Positions 1 through 11,115 of a DNA stretch of 64,000 nt are shown piece after piece. Source of the stretch: Litorivita pollutaquae. GTDB taxonomy: Bacteria > Pseudomonadota > Alphaproteobacteria > Rhodobacterales > Rhodobacteraceae. The DNA lies in NCBI RefSeq assembly GCF_003205515.1, contig NZ_KZ826481.1:62001-126000 (forward strand), in the 5' to 3' direction. A model generated the notes under the pieces. It did not search any database. It was not told where the DNA came from and saw only the letters and a list, made by a program, of their open reading frames with translations. Made by a program: the position numbers and the translations under genes. Position 1 is the stretch's first letter. Every line of letters begins with the position of its first letter.

Positions 1-235
1 TGCTGCGCTGCGGCACAGATGGCGGCGCGGTACAAGCCTCTGCCGATGCCCTGCGCACTTCGACGCGCACGCGGCGCGGTGCGGACTGCCCCTTAAGCGC
101 GTCTGTAGCCCACATAAGACGCCGCCATATTCAGGCGCATGCGCCAATCACGCGGCGCGCGCTTTCCTATAAAACCCTCTGGTCTTGAGCGGACTGGCGC
201 GTTATCTCTGCCGCATGTGACCTAAGAGACCGCCC

Positions 236-646
236 ATGCCCGACACCACGATCATCGACCGCTGCGAAACCGCCGGATTGCGCATGACCGGACAACGCCG
301 AACCATTGCCACCGTTTTGGAAGCCGCGCATGATCATCCCGATGTCGAGGAGCTTTATGCCCGCGCCAGCGGCATTGACCCAAATATTTCTATTGCAACG
401 GTGTATCGGACGGTAAAGCTGTTTGAAGAAACCGGCATTTTGGAAAAGGTCGATTTTGGCGACGGACGCGCGCGGTATGAAGATGCTGACCGCGATCACC
501 ACGACCATTTGATCGATTTGGAAACCGGCCGCGTAATCGAATTTGTCGATCCGGAGATTGAAGCCCTGCAAGAGAAAATCGCACGGCGGTTGGGCTATTC
601 CCTCAAAGGGCACCGTTTGGAATTATACGGCACCAAATTGAAATAG
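236..646 (+). CDS. Fur-family metalloregulator (Fur/Mur type)
   Basis: A 136-residue DNA-binding repressor that should sense Fe(II) or Mn(II) in the cytoplasm. The N-terminal winged helix (about 1-80) contains the family stretch ISIATVYRTVKLFEE, and the dimerisation/metal domain begins with DHHDHLIDLETG, matching the HHDHL metal motif of Fur. The C-terminal CxxC pairs of zinc-structured Fur proteins are absent; the only cysteine is near residue 10. This resembles alphaproteobacterial Mur/Fur proteins rather than enterobacterial Fur. The start has an AAGAG ribosome site seven bases upstream. Whether it answers to iron or manganese cannot be read from the sequence. An EamA permease gene follows 155 bp downstream. 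Confidence 0.9.
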   Translation: MPDTTIIDRCETAGLRMTGQRRTIATVLEAAHDHPDVEELYARASGIDPNISIATVYRTVKLFEETGILEKVDFGDGRARYEDADRDHHDHLIDLETGRVIEFVDPEIEALQEKIARRLGYSLKGHRLELYGTKLK

Positions 647-800
647 CCCGCAGGATTTTGCCCGCCGCGGTGCAAGCGTCATTTTACCCGATGCGGCAAA
701 AGTGGCGCAAAGACCAAGCCACCGTAGCTTTACGGGACTATCCTTTCACGCGCCGCGCTCCTACGGTCGGGGTCCCGACCCTACCCGAAAAGTACCTTTC

Positions 801-3108
<2,308 letters not shown>

Positions 3109-3167
3109 GCCGGAGTAAGGGGCATGCCGGGCCTATGCCCCGGCGCGCCGCGCCAACCATAACCCTC

Positions 3168-3203
3168 AAACGCGCCGTATCCCGTGGGGTGCCGGCGCGT
3201 TTT
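3168..3203 (+). terminator. Intrinsic terminator downstream of eno
   Basis: A perfect 10-bp inverted repeat, AAACGCGCCG (3168-3177) and CGGCGCGTTT (3193-3202), with a 15-base loop and a run of four T at 3200-3203. It lies 60 bp after the eno stop. A smaller hairpin (GGGGCAT/ATGCCCC, 3119-3141) lies between the stop codon and this element but lacks a T run. Confidence 0.7.
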
Positions 3204-3338
3204 CCATATTTTGTCCTAGCATGGGGTGAATGCCACATTTTGCCGCAAGGCACACATCTATGGTGCAGACGTGGCGGATATCGCCGCGTGCCGTGGAAAC
3301 TGCAAGACGCGATTTTTTATACCTGCTAATGTTGAGAT

Positions 3339-4703
3339 ATGATCAAGTTCCGCCGAATGAAGACCCCAAACAATGCGCCGGGTAAAAATGGCCCTGCTCT
3401 GCGCTATCGCGGTTTGTTGCCTTCGCATAGCTATGAAGTCGTGCACCGCTTCGCGTTGATTTTGCTCGCGGGGATCACGATTGGATGGGCAACCGCGTCT
3501 TACCTGCCGCTGTTGTGGTCCGCGCTTTATATCATCGTCAATGGCGCCTATCAGGCCAGTTTGGTGCGCAATCGCGCGACGAAGGGTGTCTTGCCCCTGT
3601 GGCGCCGGATTGTTGGTTTGCTGTCCGGCACCTCAATCTATATCGCAATGATCATCTACCTATGGCTTCATGAAAATTTTGTTCTGCAATTCGCGGCGAC
3701 TTCGGGGTTGATCGGATATGGCCTGCACAGTCTCGCACGTCCGCAAAAAATCCTGTGGGTCACGATCGTCGACAGCCTCGCCATTGCTTCGATCTATATC
3801 TTCATGGTGCTGACCCTTATCATCACGTATCAGGACGGGCCCACATTGGCGGTCTTGGTGGCCTGCCTGTTTTCTGTCGTCACCTATTTCATCACATCGC
3901 AATGGCGCGCGTATAAGCGGTCACAAGCCATCGAAGTCGCAGAGCAAAGGTTGATGCGCAACCGCGAGATGGAGGCAGTGGGGCGGCTGACTGGCGCATT
4001 TGCGCATGATTTCAATAATATACTCACCGCAATGCGCGGCAATCTCGATCTATATGACGAGGTGACCGATCCGGTAGAAAAACACCGCATCATGCAAGAA
4101 GCACAGGCTGCCACCGCGCGGGCCGCCAATCTGACGCAGCAGCTTTTGACCTATAGCGGAAAGGCCATCTTGCGCCCGCAGCACATCGCCACCGGCGCCT
4201 TTGTGACCGATTTTGTCGCAATGATGGGGCGGAATTTGCCCGAAGAGATCGCTCTGCGTCTTGAGGTTTCCGACAATCCGCCGCCGCTGAAGGTGGACGT
4301 GCAGACCTTGGAAATGGTTTTGACCAATCTGGTGCGGAACGCCGCCGATGCGATTGTCGAACAATGTGACATCGACGGGCGCCCTATCGCGGGCGAAATC
4401 ACCTTGTCTTGTGCACCAATGGCAATGCCAGCCAGCCGCGCCGCGCCCGCGGCTTCGGAAATTCGCGCCGGCAATTACCTGCGTCTGGCCTTGCTCGACA
4501 CCGGGCCGGGTATTCCCGCCGATGTTTTGCCGCATATTTGTGAACCCTTCTACACCACCAAACCTCTGGGTCGGGGATCGGGGTTGGGTTTGGCCATGGC
4601 ACAGGGGTTTGCCGAACAATCCGGCGGTGCGCTCAGGGTCAGCAACCCCTCGGAAGGCGGGGCATTGGTCGAGTTGTTCTTGCCGTTAACACGGGCGGAA
4701 TGA
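3339..4703 (+). CDS. Membrane-bound sensor histidine kinase
   Basis: A 454-residue sensor kinase. About six hydrophobic segments fill residues 33-185 with no obvious extracytoplasmic sensor loop, so the signal may be sensed in or near the membrane. The dimerisation helix has AFAHDFNNILT with the probable phospho-acceptor His223. The HATPase domain shows the N box (NLVRNAADAI, 330-339), the G1 motif DTGPGIP (387-393), the F box FYTTK (404-408) and the G2 box GRGSGLGL (411-418). This variant is common in hybrid kinases, yet no receiver domain is fused and no response-regulator gene lies nearby. It is therefore an orphan kinase whose partner must be elsewhere. A second possible ATG is at 3357. 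Confidence 0.9.
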   Translation: MIKFRRMKTPNNAPGKNGPALRYRGLLPSHSYEVVHRFALILLAGITIGWATASYLPLLWSALYIIVNGAYQASLVRNRATKGVLPLWRRIVGLLSGTSIYIAMIIYLWLHENFVLQFAATSGLIGYGLHSLARPQKILWVTIVDSLAIASIYIFMVLTLIITYQDGPTLAVLVACLFSVVTYFITSQWRAYKRSQAIEVAEQRLMRNREMEAVGRLTGAFAHDFNNILTAMRGNLDLYDEVTDPVEKHRIMQEAQAATARAANLTQQLLTYSGKAILRPQHIATGAFVTDFVAMMGRNLPEEIALRLEVSDNPPPLKVDVQTLEMVLTNLVRNAADAIVEQCDIDGRPIAGEITLSCAPMAMPASRAAPAASEIRAGNYLRLALLDTGPGIPADVLPHICEPFYTTKPLGRGSGLGLAMAQGFAEQSGGALRVSNPSEGGALVELFLPLTRAE

Positions 4704-4710
4704 AGTGCCG

Positions 4711-4756
4711 CCTTTGGGAAGGTCGCGCGCAGCACAATTTTCCCAAGGGTTTGTTT
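4711..4756 (+). terminator. Intrinsic terminator after the histidine kinase gene
   Basis: CCTTTGGGAA (4711-4720) pairs with TTCCCAAGGG (4740-4749), ten pairs including one G-U, followed by TTTGTTT (4750-4756). It sits between the convergent histidine kinase and pgi genes and has its T run on the plus strand. Confidence 0.6.
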
Positions 4757-4800
4757 AACCTCAAGATTGAGCGCAATGCTTCCGGTTTCAGAGAAATAGC

Positions 4801-6411
4801 TTAACTGCGGTTAGACTGCACATATTCGATCAAAGCACGGGTCGATCCGTCTTTGTCGTCTGCGCCGGTCTCTCCTGCGAGAACCGGCCCCAACTTAGTG
4901 GCCAATTCCTTACCCAATTCGACCCCCCATTGGTCATAGGAATTAATCCCGAGGATTATACCTTCGACGAAAACGCGGTGCTCATAGAGCGCGATGATTT
5001 GACCCAAAGTGCGCGGCGTCAACTGCGGATAGATCAAGGTGGTCGAGGGCCGGTTGCCGGGGAACACCCGATGGCGGGCTTGCCGCTCCAATTCAGGGCC
5101 TGCCAAACCTTTTGCCGCCATACTGCTACGCGCTTCGTCCAAGGACCGACCGCGCATCAGGGCTTCGGATTGCGCCAGACAATTGGCCACCAAAAGCGCA
5201 TGATGATGGGCCAAATCGGGTTCGTGCCCCTTGGCCGCAACCAGAAATTCACAGGGCACAGTGCGGGTGCCTTGGTGGATCAATTGGTAGAAGGCATGTT
5301 GCCCGTTGGTGCCCGGTTCGCCCCAAACAATCGGACCGCTATCACGGGCCAAATCCGCGCCATCCATCGACACGCGCTTGCCGTTGCTCTCCATTTCCAA
5401 TTGCTGCAAATAGGCGGGAAGCCGCAGCAAACGCTGGTCATAGGGCAGAACCGCGCGGCTGGCGTGGCCCTGGATTTGGGCATGCCATATGCCGACCAAA
5501 GCCAACATCACCGGCACGTTATCGTGCAAAGGTACGGTGCAAAAATGTGCGTCCATCTCGGCCGCGCCTTGCAAGAACGCATCGAAATTATCGGCTCCGA
5601 CGGCGAGCATGATCGACAATCCGATCGGCCCCCAAAGGGAATAGCGCCCGCCGACCCAATCTTCGAATCCGAACACACGGTTTTGGGCGATGCCCCACTC
5701 TTGTGTTGCCTCGGTGTTGGACGACAAGGCCGCGAATTGGGCTCCGGTATCAGTGACCTGTGTGGCCATCCATTTTCGCGCGGTTTCGGCATTGGTCATG
5801 GTCTCGATGGTGGTGAAGGTTTTCGATGCCACAATCACCAAGGTCGTTGTCGGGTCGAGATGTTGCAATGTGTCATGGATATGCGCCCCGTCGACATTCG
5901 AAACGAAATGCACCTTTGGCCCATCATGATACGGCGCCAAAGCCAGCACCGCCATGACCGGACCAAGGTCCGAACCGCCGATGCCGATATTGACCACATC
6001 GGTGATCGCGCCGCCCTGCCCCATGAATGCGCCGCTGCGCAGATCTTCCGCGAACCGCGCCATTGCGGCGCGGGTCTTGCGCACCCCGGGCATGACATCG
6101 ACGCCGTCTACCAAAACTCTGGCCTCCGGCCCTGCGCGCAGCGCCGTATGCAGCACCGCGCGACCTTCGGTTTCGTTGATTTTCTCGCCACTGAACATGG
6201 CAGCACGCCGGGATTCGACACCGGCCTCGCGGGCAAGATCAAGCAAGGCGGCGCGGGTCTTTGTGTCAATTTGGGTTTTGGAATAATCAAACAGCATATC
6301 CCCGAACCGCGCCGAGAATTCTGCCGCACGCCCCTCCTGCGTAAACAGGTCAAGAATGCTCTGGCCTTGCGCCGTCTCGGCCAATGTCGAAAGCCTGTCC
6401 CAAGGGGTCAT
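4801..6411 (-). CDS. pgi: Glucose-6-phosphate isomerase
   Basis: A 536-residue cytoplasmic phosphoglucose isomerase interconverting glucose-6-phosphate and fructose-6-phosphate. Both family signatures are visible, [14 protein letters not shown] and [14 protein letters not shown], together with [16 protein letters not shown] holding the catalytic Glu/His region. The ATG at 6411 (MTPWDRLS) is preferred over a GTG 21 bases upstream because GGAG lies seven bases before it. It is the last gene of zwf-pgl-pgi, 59 bp after pgl. Grouping with zwf fits organisms that recycle fructose-6-phosphate into the Entner-Doudoroff or oxidative pentose phosphate route. Confidence 0.97.
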   Translation of the reverse strand: MTPWDRLSTLAETAQGQSILDLFTQEGRAAEFSARFGDMLFDYSKTQIDTKTRAALLDLAREAGVESRRAAMFSGEKINETEGRAVLHTALRAGPEARVLVDGVDVMPGVRKTRAAMARFAEDLRSGAFMGQGGAITDVVNIGIGGSDLGPVMAVLALAPYHDGPKVHFVSNVDGAHIHDTLQHLDPTTTLVIVASKTFTTIETMTNAETARKWMATQVTDTGAQFAALSSNTEATQEWGIAQNRVFGFEDWVGGRYSLWGPIGLSIMLAVGADNFDAFLQGAAEMDAHFCTVPLHDNVPVMLALVGIWHAQIQGHASRAVLPYDQRLLRLPAYLQQLEMESNGKRVSMDGADLARDSGPIVWGEPGTNGQHAFYQLIHQGTRTVPCEFLVAAKGHEPDLAHHHALLVANCLAQSEALMRGRSLDEARSSMAAKGLAGPELERQARHRVFPGNRPSTTLIYPQLTPRTLGQIIALYEHRVFVEGIILGINSYDQWGVELGKELATKLGPVLAGETGADDKDGSTRALIEYVQSNRS

Positions 6412-6470
6412 CGAAGTCTCCGTGATTATCACTTCAGTTAAAAAATCATTTTCGTCAGAATATTAAAAGA

Positions 6471-7142
6471 TCAGGGCGCCCAATGCACGGTGGCGCCATC
6501 CAAAATCGCCGCGACCGGCGCATCTTGTGGGCGCATTTTCGCAGCGCGCTCGATTGCCGCGCGTTTTTGCGATCCGGTGATCACAATATGTATATTCATC
6601 GCCTCGGACAAAACCCGCGCCGAGAGGGTGATGCGCGGCTCCATCGCCCCCGGTGCACGCATCGGCAAAAGAATCGGTGCATCGCTACGCAACGCCTCTT
6701 CCAGAAGGTCGGCTTCGGGAAAGATGGAGGCCGTGTGCATATCGGCGCCCATGCCGAGCAACAGAACCGAAATCGGCAGCGCCGGCGCAATGCCCGCCTC
6801 GATCTGCGGCAAGACCTCTTCAGGGGTGTCGGCACGGGCATAAAGCGGAATATAGCGCGCCGCCGCCGCACGCCCGACAAGCAGGCGTTCGCGCAAAAGC
6901 CGGGTGTTGGAGCGCAGATGCACTTCAGGCACCCAACGCTCATCAGAGAGCATCACATCGACCCGACCCCAATCGAGATCGACGCTTGAAAGCGCATCGA
7001 ACACCGGCCCCGGTGTGGTGCCGCCGGGCACCACCAACAGCACGCGCTCTCTTTGTTTCAAAGCTTGGCGCAACTCCCCTGCAAGGTTCTGCGCCAAATC
7101 AATCATCATCATTTCATCATCGGAATATTTTTTGAAATTCAT
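6471..7142 (-). CDS. pgl: 6-phosphogluconolactonase
   Basis: A 223-residue DevB/SOL-type lactonase hydrolysing 6-phosphoglucono-1,5-lactone, the product of Zwf. Family motifs are VVPGGTTPGP near the N terminus, the SDERWVP block, and LGMGADMHTASIFP, which corresponds to the usual LGMGEDGHTAS-FP loop. The ATG overlaps the zwf stop as ATGA and has a GGAGA site upstream, so translation is probably coupled to zwf; a GTG 18 bases further upstream is less likely. In the lactonase loop the commonly conserved acidic residue and glycine are replaced by Ala and Met, a mild variation. Confidence 0.93.
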   Translation of the reverse strand: MNFKKYSDDEMMMIDLAQNLAGELRQALKQRERVLLVVPGGTTPGPVFDALSSVDLDWGRVDVMLSDERWVPEVHLRSNTRLLRERLLVGRAAAARYIPLYARADTPEEVLPQIEAGIAPALPISVLLLGMGADMHTASIFPEADLLEEALRSDAPILLPMRAPGAMEPRITLSARVLSEAMNIHIVITGSQKRAAIERAAKMRPQDAPVAAILDGATVHWAP

Positions 7143-8602
7143 GCTCTTATCTCCCGCCACCGGCGTCCGTCACGGTGCATCAACATCAAGGCGTCCTCGG
7201 GACCGGAGCTGCCGCTTTCGTAGGGTTCGGGCGCGTCGCCCCGCGCCTCCCATCCGTCAATAAGCGGATCGGTCCAGGCCCAGGCCGCTTCGACTTCGTC
7301 GCCGCGCATGAACAAGGTTTGATTGCCGCGCACCACATCCATAATCAGCCGCTCATAGGCATCGGGCACCTCTTCGGCGTCCGGCCCCAATGCTTCGGCA
7401 AAGGACATATCAAGTGGCACATCGATCAAACGCATGCCCCCCGGCCCCGGCTCCTTGATCGTGACCCCCAATTCCATGCCTTCATTGGGTTGCAACCGAA
7501 TGGTCAAAATGTTGCGATGGCGGCCCGCTTCGGGGCCGAAAATCGAATGCGGCGTGTCTTTGAAGACCACGGCGATTTCCGAGGTCCGCCCGCGAAGCCG
7601 CTTGCCGGTGCGCAAATAAAACGGCGTGCCCTTCCAACGCCAATTGCTGATCGCAAGACGCATGGCGATGAAGCTTTCGGTTTTGGAGCGCGGGTTGTCA
7701 ACATGCTCCAGATAACCGGGTTTTTCCGGATCATCGGGTTCAGCAAGATATTGACCGCGCACAATATCCTCGGGCGGCACCGGATCAAGCGCACGGATGA
7801 CTTTGAGTTTCTCGTCGCGCACCGCATCCGGATCGAATTTCGCCGGTGGCTCCATCGCAATCAGGCACAGCAATTGCATCAAATGGTTCTGGATCATATC
7901 GCGCATCGCGCCCGAACGATCGTAATATTCGCCGCGCCCCCCGACACCGACGGTTTCGGCCACGGTGATCTGAATGTGATCGACATATTGCGCGTTCCAT
8001 AGCGGTTCGAACAACATGTTTCCGAACCGCACCGCCATGAGATTTTGCACGGTTTCTTTACCAAGGTAGTGGTCGATGCGGTAAATCTGACCTTCATCGA
8101 AATGCAGCGCCAGCGTATGGTTGAGCGCCCGCGCCGTGGCCAGATCGCGGCCAAAGGGTTTTTCAACCACGATGCGGCTGTCGGCGTCGGCCATGCCATA
8201 TTGATGCAACCGTTCGGCCAGATCGCCAAACAGGCTCGGCCCGACAGAGAAGTAAAACGCCCGCACCACGCCGATTTTCATCTTCGCGGCCAGCTCTTTC
8301 CATCCCTGCGTGCCGCGCGCATCGACGGTGACATAGCTTAGGGTTTCGCAAAACCCGTCTAAAGTGCCCTCTTCGCAGGATCGTCCGGTGCCAAATTCGC
8401 GCAGAGCCTCGCGGACAAAATTACGATATCCGTCATCGTCCATCTCGGATCGTGCCGCGCCGATGATCCGCGCGCCCGGTTCCATTTGCCCCGCGCAAAA
8501 CCGCCGAAACAGGGCCGGCAAGATCTTGCGGCGCGCCAGATCCCCCGTTCCGCCAAAAATCACCAGATCAAATTCATCCACCGGAATAACACGCGAAACC
8601 AT
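7139..8602 (-). CDS. zwf: Glucose-6-phosphate 1-dehydrogenase
   Basis: A 487-residue NAD(P)-dependent dehydrogenase oxidising glucose-6-phosphate to 6-phosphogluconolactone. The Rossmann motif GGTGDLARRKILPAL is at the N terminus, and the active-site signature RIDHYLGKE carries the substrate lysine and catalytic histidine. It is the first gene of zwf-pgl-pgi and the first committed step towards the Entner-Doudoroff/pentose phosphate routes. The 274-bp divergent upstream region holds a hairpin near the start codon and a LacI-type palindrome about 90 bp upstream, suggesting sugar-responsive repression. edd and eda are not in the window. Confidence 0.97.
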   Translation of the reverse strand: MVSRVIPVDEFDLVIFGGTGDLARRKILPALFRRFCAGQMEPGARIIGAARSEMDDDGYRNFVREALREFGTGRSCEEGTLDGFCETLSYVTVDARGTQGWKELAAKMKIGVVRAFYFSVGPSLFGDLAERLHQYGMADADSRIVVEKPFGRDLATARALNHTLALHFDEGQIYRIDHYLGKETVQNLMAVRFGNMLFEPLWNAQYVDHIQITVAETVGVGGRGEYYDRSGAMRDMIQNHLMQLLCLIAMEPPAKFDPDAVRDEKLKVIRALDPVPPEDIVRGQYLAEPDDPEKPGYLEHVDNPRSKTESFIAMRLAISNWRWKGTPFYLRTGKRLRGRTSEIAVVFKDTPHSIFGPEAGRHRNILTIRLQPNEGMELGVTIKEPGPGGMRLIDVPLDMSFAEALGPDAEEVPDAYERLIMDVVRGNQTLFMRGDEVEAAWAWTDPLIDGWEARGDAPEPYESGSSGPEDALMLMHRDGRRWREIRA

Positions 8603-8632
8603 TTTGACATCCTGTTCTATGCTGCTCGGAAG

Positions 8633-8652
8633 CTGGCAAGGGACTTTGCCAG
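8633..8652 (-). promoter_or_regulatory. Hairpin in the probable zwf leader
   Basis: A perfect 7-bp inverted repeat, CTGGCAA (8633-8639) and TTGCCAG (8646-8652), with a 6-base loop, 30-50 bases upstream of the zwf start codon. There is no T run, so it is not a standard terminator. It could shape the leader RNA or be a protein site. Confidence 0.35.
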
Positions 8653-8692
8653 CACACAGCCGGAAGGGTTACGGGAGGCATTCGGCACGTAT

Positions 8693-8704
8693 GTTAGCGC
8701 TAAC
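8693..8704. promoter_or_regulatory. Palindromic operator candidate upstream of zwf
   Basis: GTTAGCGCTAAC is a perfect 12-bp palindrome with a central CG and flanks T and C. It closely follows the LacI-family operator pattern TGTTAGCGCTAACA. It starts 91 bp upstream of the zwf ATG in the zwf/radical SAM divergent region. On the minus strand it overlaps a weak promoter-like pair (TGGCAA, 17 bp, TAACAT), consistent with repression. No LacI-family gene is present in the window. Confidence 0.6.
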
Positions 8705-8876
8705 CGATGCCAGTTGCCATTTCATACCCAGCGGGTTTGATAAAGTCTAGCACGGTTGCACCCGTTCACAATGGCGTGCTGCACTTTTACGGGGGGTTTA
8801 TCCATGTGACCGGCTTCGTTAGCTTCATTGAAATCCAAGCCCCTGAAGATCCAGAGCAGAACGGAACACAGACCCG

Positions 8877-9854
8877 ATGAAAGATCACGCCATGCAGACC
8901 AACAATCGGGCCATTCATGGCGCGGCCAATGACGGGAAATTCACAGATCCGGCCCTTACCGCCAAAGGCGAGGCGCGGGCGACCGTGGCGCTCGCGGGTG
9001 CAAAAACCTTGTGGTTCAACACCGGCACCCTGTGCAATATCACCTGCGCAAATTGCTATATCGATAGCTCTCCGACCAATGACGCGCTGGTCTATATGAC
9101 TGCCGCCGAGGTGGCGGATTATCTGGATCAGGCCGCCGATCGCAACTGGCCGCTCGAAGAGGTGGCATTCACCGGCGGCGAGCCGTTCATGAACCCGCAG
9201 ATCATCGAAATGATGCGCGAAGGGTTGTCGCGCGGATATCGGGTTCTTGTGCTGACCAATGCGATGCTGCCGATGATGCGCAAAGGCATGCGCGCGGGGC
9301 TTGAGGCGCTGCAGGCGGAATTTGGCGATCTTTTGACCTTGCGGATTTCATTGGATCATTGGCAGGAGGCCGCGCACGATAAAGAGCGCGGCAAAGGCGC
9401 CTTTGCGCGCAGCCTGAACGGTATGGATTGGCTCCGCGATCAGGGGATCAAGATGGCCGTTGCCGGGCGATCCGCATGGTTTGAAAGCGACGCCGAGGCC
9501 CGCAGCGGATATGCACAGGTTTTCGCAGAACGCGGCTATGACATCGAAACCGCAGATCCGGCGGCTTTGGTGCTTTTCCCTGAAATGGATATGACCGCCG
9601 AAGTGCCCGAGATCACCACGCAATGTTGGGGCATCCTTGGCAAATCACAATCGGAGGTGATGTGTTCCTCGTCGCGCATGGTGGTCAAACGCAAAGGCGC
9701 CGCGCGGCCTGCGGTTCTGGCCTGCACCCTGCTCGCCTATGAACCGGAGTTTGAATTGGGCGAGACATTGGCCGAGGCGGAGCGCGACGTCGCGCTCAAC
9801 CATCCGCATTGTGCAAAATTTTGCGTATTGGGCGGCGCGGCTTGTTCGGTCTAA
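8877..9854 (+). CDS. Radical SAM protein with a C-terminal cysteine cluster
   Basis: A 325-residue radical S-adenosylmethionine enzyme. The 4Fe-4S/SAM motif CNITCANC (Cys53, 57, 60) follows a short N-terminal arm, and the SAM-binding GGEP is at 100-103. The barrel is followed by a C-terminal region rich in cysteine: CWGILG, MCSSS, an isolated Cys, then HCAKFCVLGGAAC (Cys312, 316, 323). This looks like an auxiliary cluster domain of SPASM or twitch type, but the spacing is not the textbook one. The substrate is unknown and no obvious precursor-peptide gene is adjacent. It is transcribed alone, divergent from zwf. An in-frame ATG at 8892 is an alternative start. Confidence 0.85.
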   Translation: MKDHAMQTNNRAIHGAANDGKFTDPALTAKGEARATVALAGAKTLWFNTGTLCNITCANCYIDSSPTNDALVYMTAAEVADYLDQAADRNWPLEEVAFTGGEPFMNPQIIEMMREGLSRGYRVLVLTNAMLPMMRKGMRAGLEALQAEFGDLLTLRISLDHWQEAAHDKERGKGAFARSLNGMDWLRDQGIKMAVAGRSAWFESDAEARSGYAQVFAERGYDIETADPAALVLFPEMDMTAEVPEITTQCWGILGKSQSEVMCSSSRMVVKRKGAARPAVLACTLLAYEPEFELGETLAEAERDVALNHPHCAKFCVLGGAACSV

Positions 9855-9890
9855 CGCACATCGGCAGCCACCGCGCGCGTAGGCATTTCA

Positions 9891-9927
9891 GGAGCCTCCG
9901 GCGGGAATATTTAGGGAAAGCAGAAAG
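9891..9927 (+). repeat. Intergenic repeat, copy 1
   Basis: A 37-base element of the form GGAGCCTCCGGCGGG-AATATTT-GAAA-AGAAAG in the gap between the convergent radical SAM and anmK genes. Close copies occur at 39959-39995, 40009-40042 (inverted) and 49108-49141. All are intergenic. Confidence 0.75.
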
Positions 9928-9960
9928 GGGGCGGCTCTTTAAAACCACTGCCCTTTCGTG

Positions 9961-11052
9961 TTAGGGACGGCTGATTTCGCCGCCGCCGACAAGAGCGCGC
10001 ACCCCTGTCGTTGACGGCCCCGATGTCGGCAGGCCGCGCGCAACGCGCACCGCCAGATGGGCAAAGGCTTGGGCTTCGAGCATATCGCCGTCGAGTCCGA
10101 CTTCTTCGACAGGCATCACGGGGCAATCGAGCGAGACCGCCAGCATTTGCATCAGCACCGGATTATGCCGCCCGCCGCCGGTGACGAGGACGCGGGCGGG
10201 CGGGATCGGGCAATGTTCCATCCCCCGGGCCACGGCGGCGGCGCAGATGCCGGTAAAGGTGGCGGCGGCGTCTTCATCGGACAGCTCGGCCACCAGATCC
10301 ATCATGTCGGGAAAGGCGTTGCGATCCAGAGATTTCGGAGGGATGCGCGCAAAGTAAGGCTCGTCGAGCAGCAGCTCCAGCGCGCCCATCGCAACAGTGC
10401 CGCCGCGCGCCAATGCGCCGTTTTTGTCATAGGGCTTGCCAAACCGGCGCTGCATCAGATCGTTGATGGGGGCATTGGCGGGGCCGGTATCAAAAGCGAG
10501 GAGCGCGCCCGCGACTTCAGGGCCGGATTTGGCGGGGTCGACCCATGTGATGTTGCCGACGCCGCCGAGATTGAGGAAGCAAAGCGGTTCGGTGGCTTTG
10601 ATATATTTGGCGCAGGCAAAGTGGAAATAGGGAGCCAGCGGCGCGCCTTCGCCGCCCAACTGCACATCGCAGGTGCGAAAATCCCAGACCACGGGCGTAT
10701 TGAGCGCCGTGGCGAGAGCCGCGCCATCGCCGATTTGCAAGGTGCCGCGGCCGCGCGGGTCATGAGCGAGGGTTTGGCCATGAAAGCCGATGATCTGTGC
10801 GTCTTTGAAGCCGGTCAACAGATCAAGATGCGCTTGCATGATGATGTCCGTTGCGGCATCGACCTCCGGTCCGTCCCACTTTCCCAAAGCGGCGCGCAGG
10901 GTGCTGCGCTCGGCATCGGAATATGAACGATATGCCGTCTCGCCAAAGCTCTCTATCCGGCTGCCATCGGTGATTATCATCGCCGCGTCGACCCCGTCCA
11001 ACGACGTGCCCGACATCGCTCCAAGCGCCGTGATTGCTCCGCCCTTCAACAT
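9961..11052 (-). CDS. anmK: Anhydro-N-acetylmuramic acid kinase
   Basis: A 363-residue ASKHA-fold kinase that cleaves and phosphorylates 1,6-anhydro-MurNAc to MurNAc-6-phosphate in cell-wall recycling. Motifs are [13 protein letters not shown] (phosphate 1), [43 protein letters not shown] and [12 protein letters not shown]. The ATG at 11052 (MLKGGAIT) has AAGGA seven bases upstream and is preferred to one at 11070. The gene is divergent from tyrS with only 63 bp between starts, so the two promoters must overlap or interleave. Confidence 0.95.
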   Translation of the reverse strand: MLKGGAITALGAMSGTSLDGVDAAMIITDGSRIESFGETAYRSYSDAERSTLRAALGKWDGPEVDAATDIIMQAHLDLLTGFKDAQIIGFHGQTLAHDPRGRGTLQIGDGAALATALNTPVVWDFRTCDVQLGGEGAPLAPYFHFACAKYIKATEPLCFLNLGGVGNITWVDPAKSGPEVAGALLAFDTGPANAPINDLMQRRFGKPYDKNGALARGGTVAMGALELLLDEPYFARIPPKSLDRNAFPDMMDLVAELSDEDAAATFTGICAAAVARGMEHCPIPPARVLVTGGGRHNPVLMQMLAVSLDCPVMPVEEVGLDGDMLEAQAFAHLAVRVARGLPTSGPSTTGVRALVGGGEISRP

Positions 11053-11115
11053 GGTCTTTTCCTTTGCCATTTGCCCGCCTATACATGCCGCGCAAACACA
11101 AGCGGGACAAGAGCG

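Noticed and set aside
4930-6441. A 503-codon plus-strand open frame across pgi
   Set aside because: It is antisense to a clearly intact pgi, with His/Arg/Gly-rich composition and no recognisable domain.
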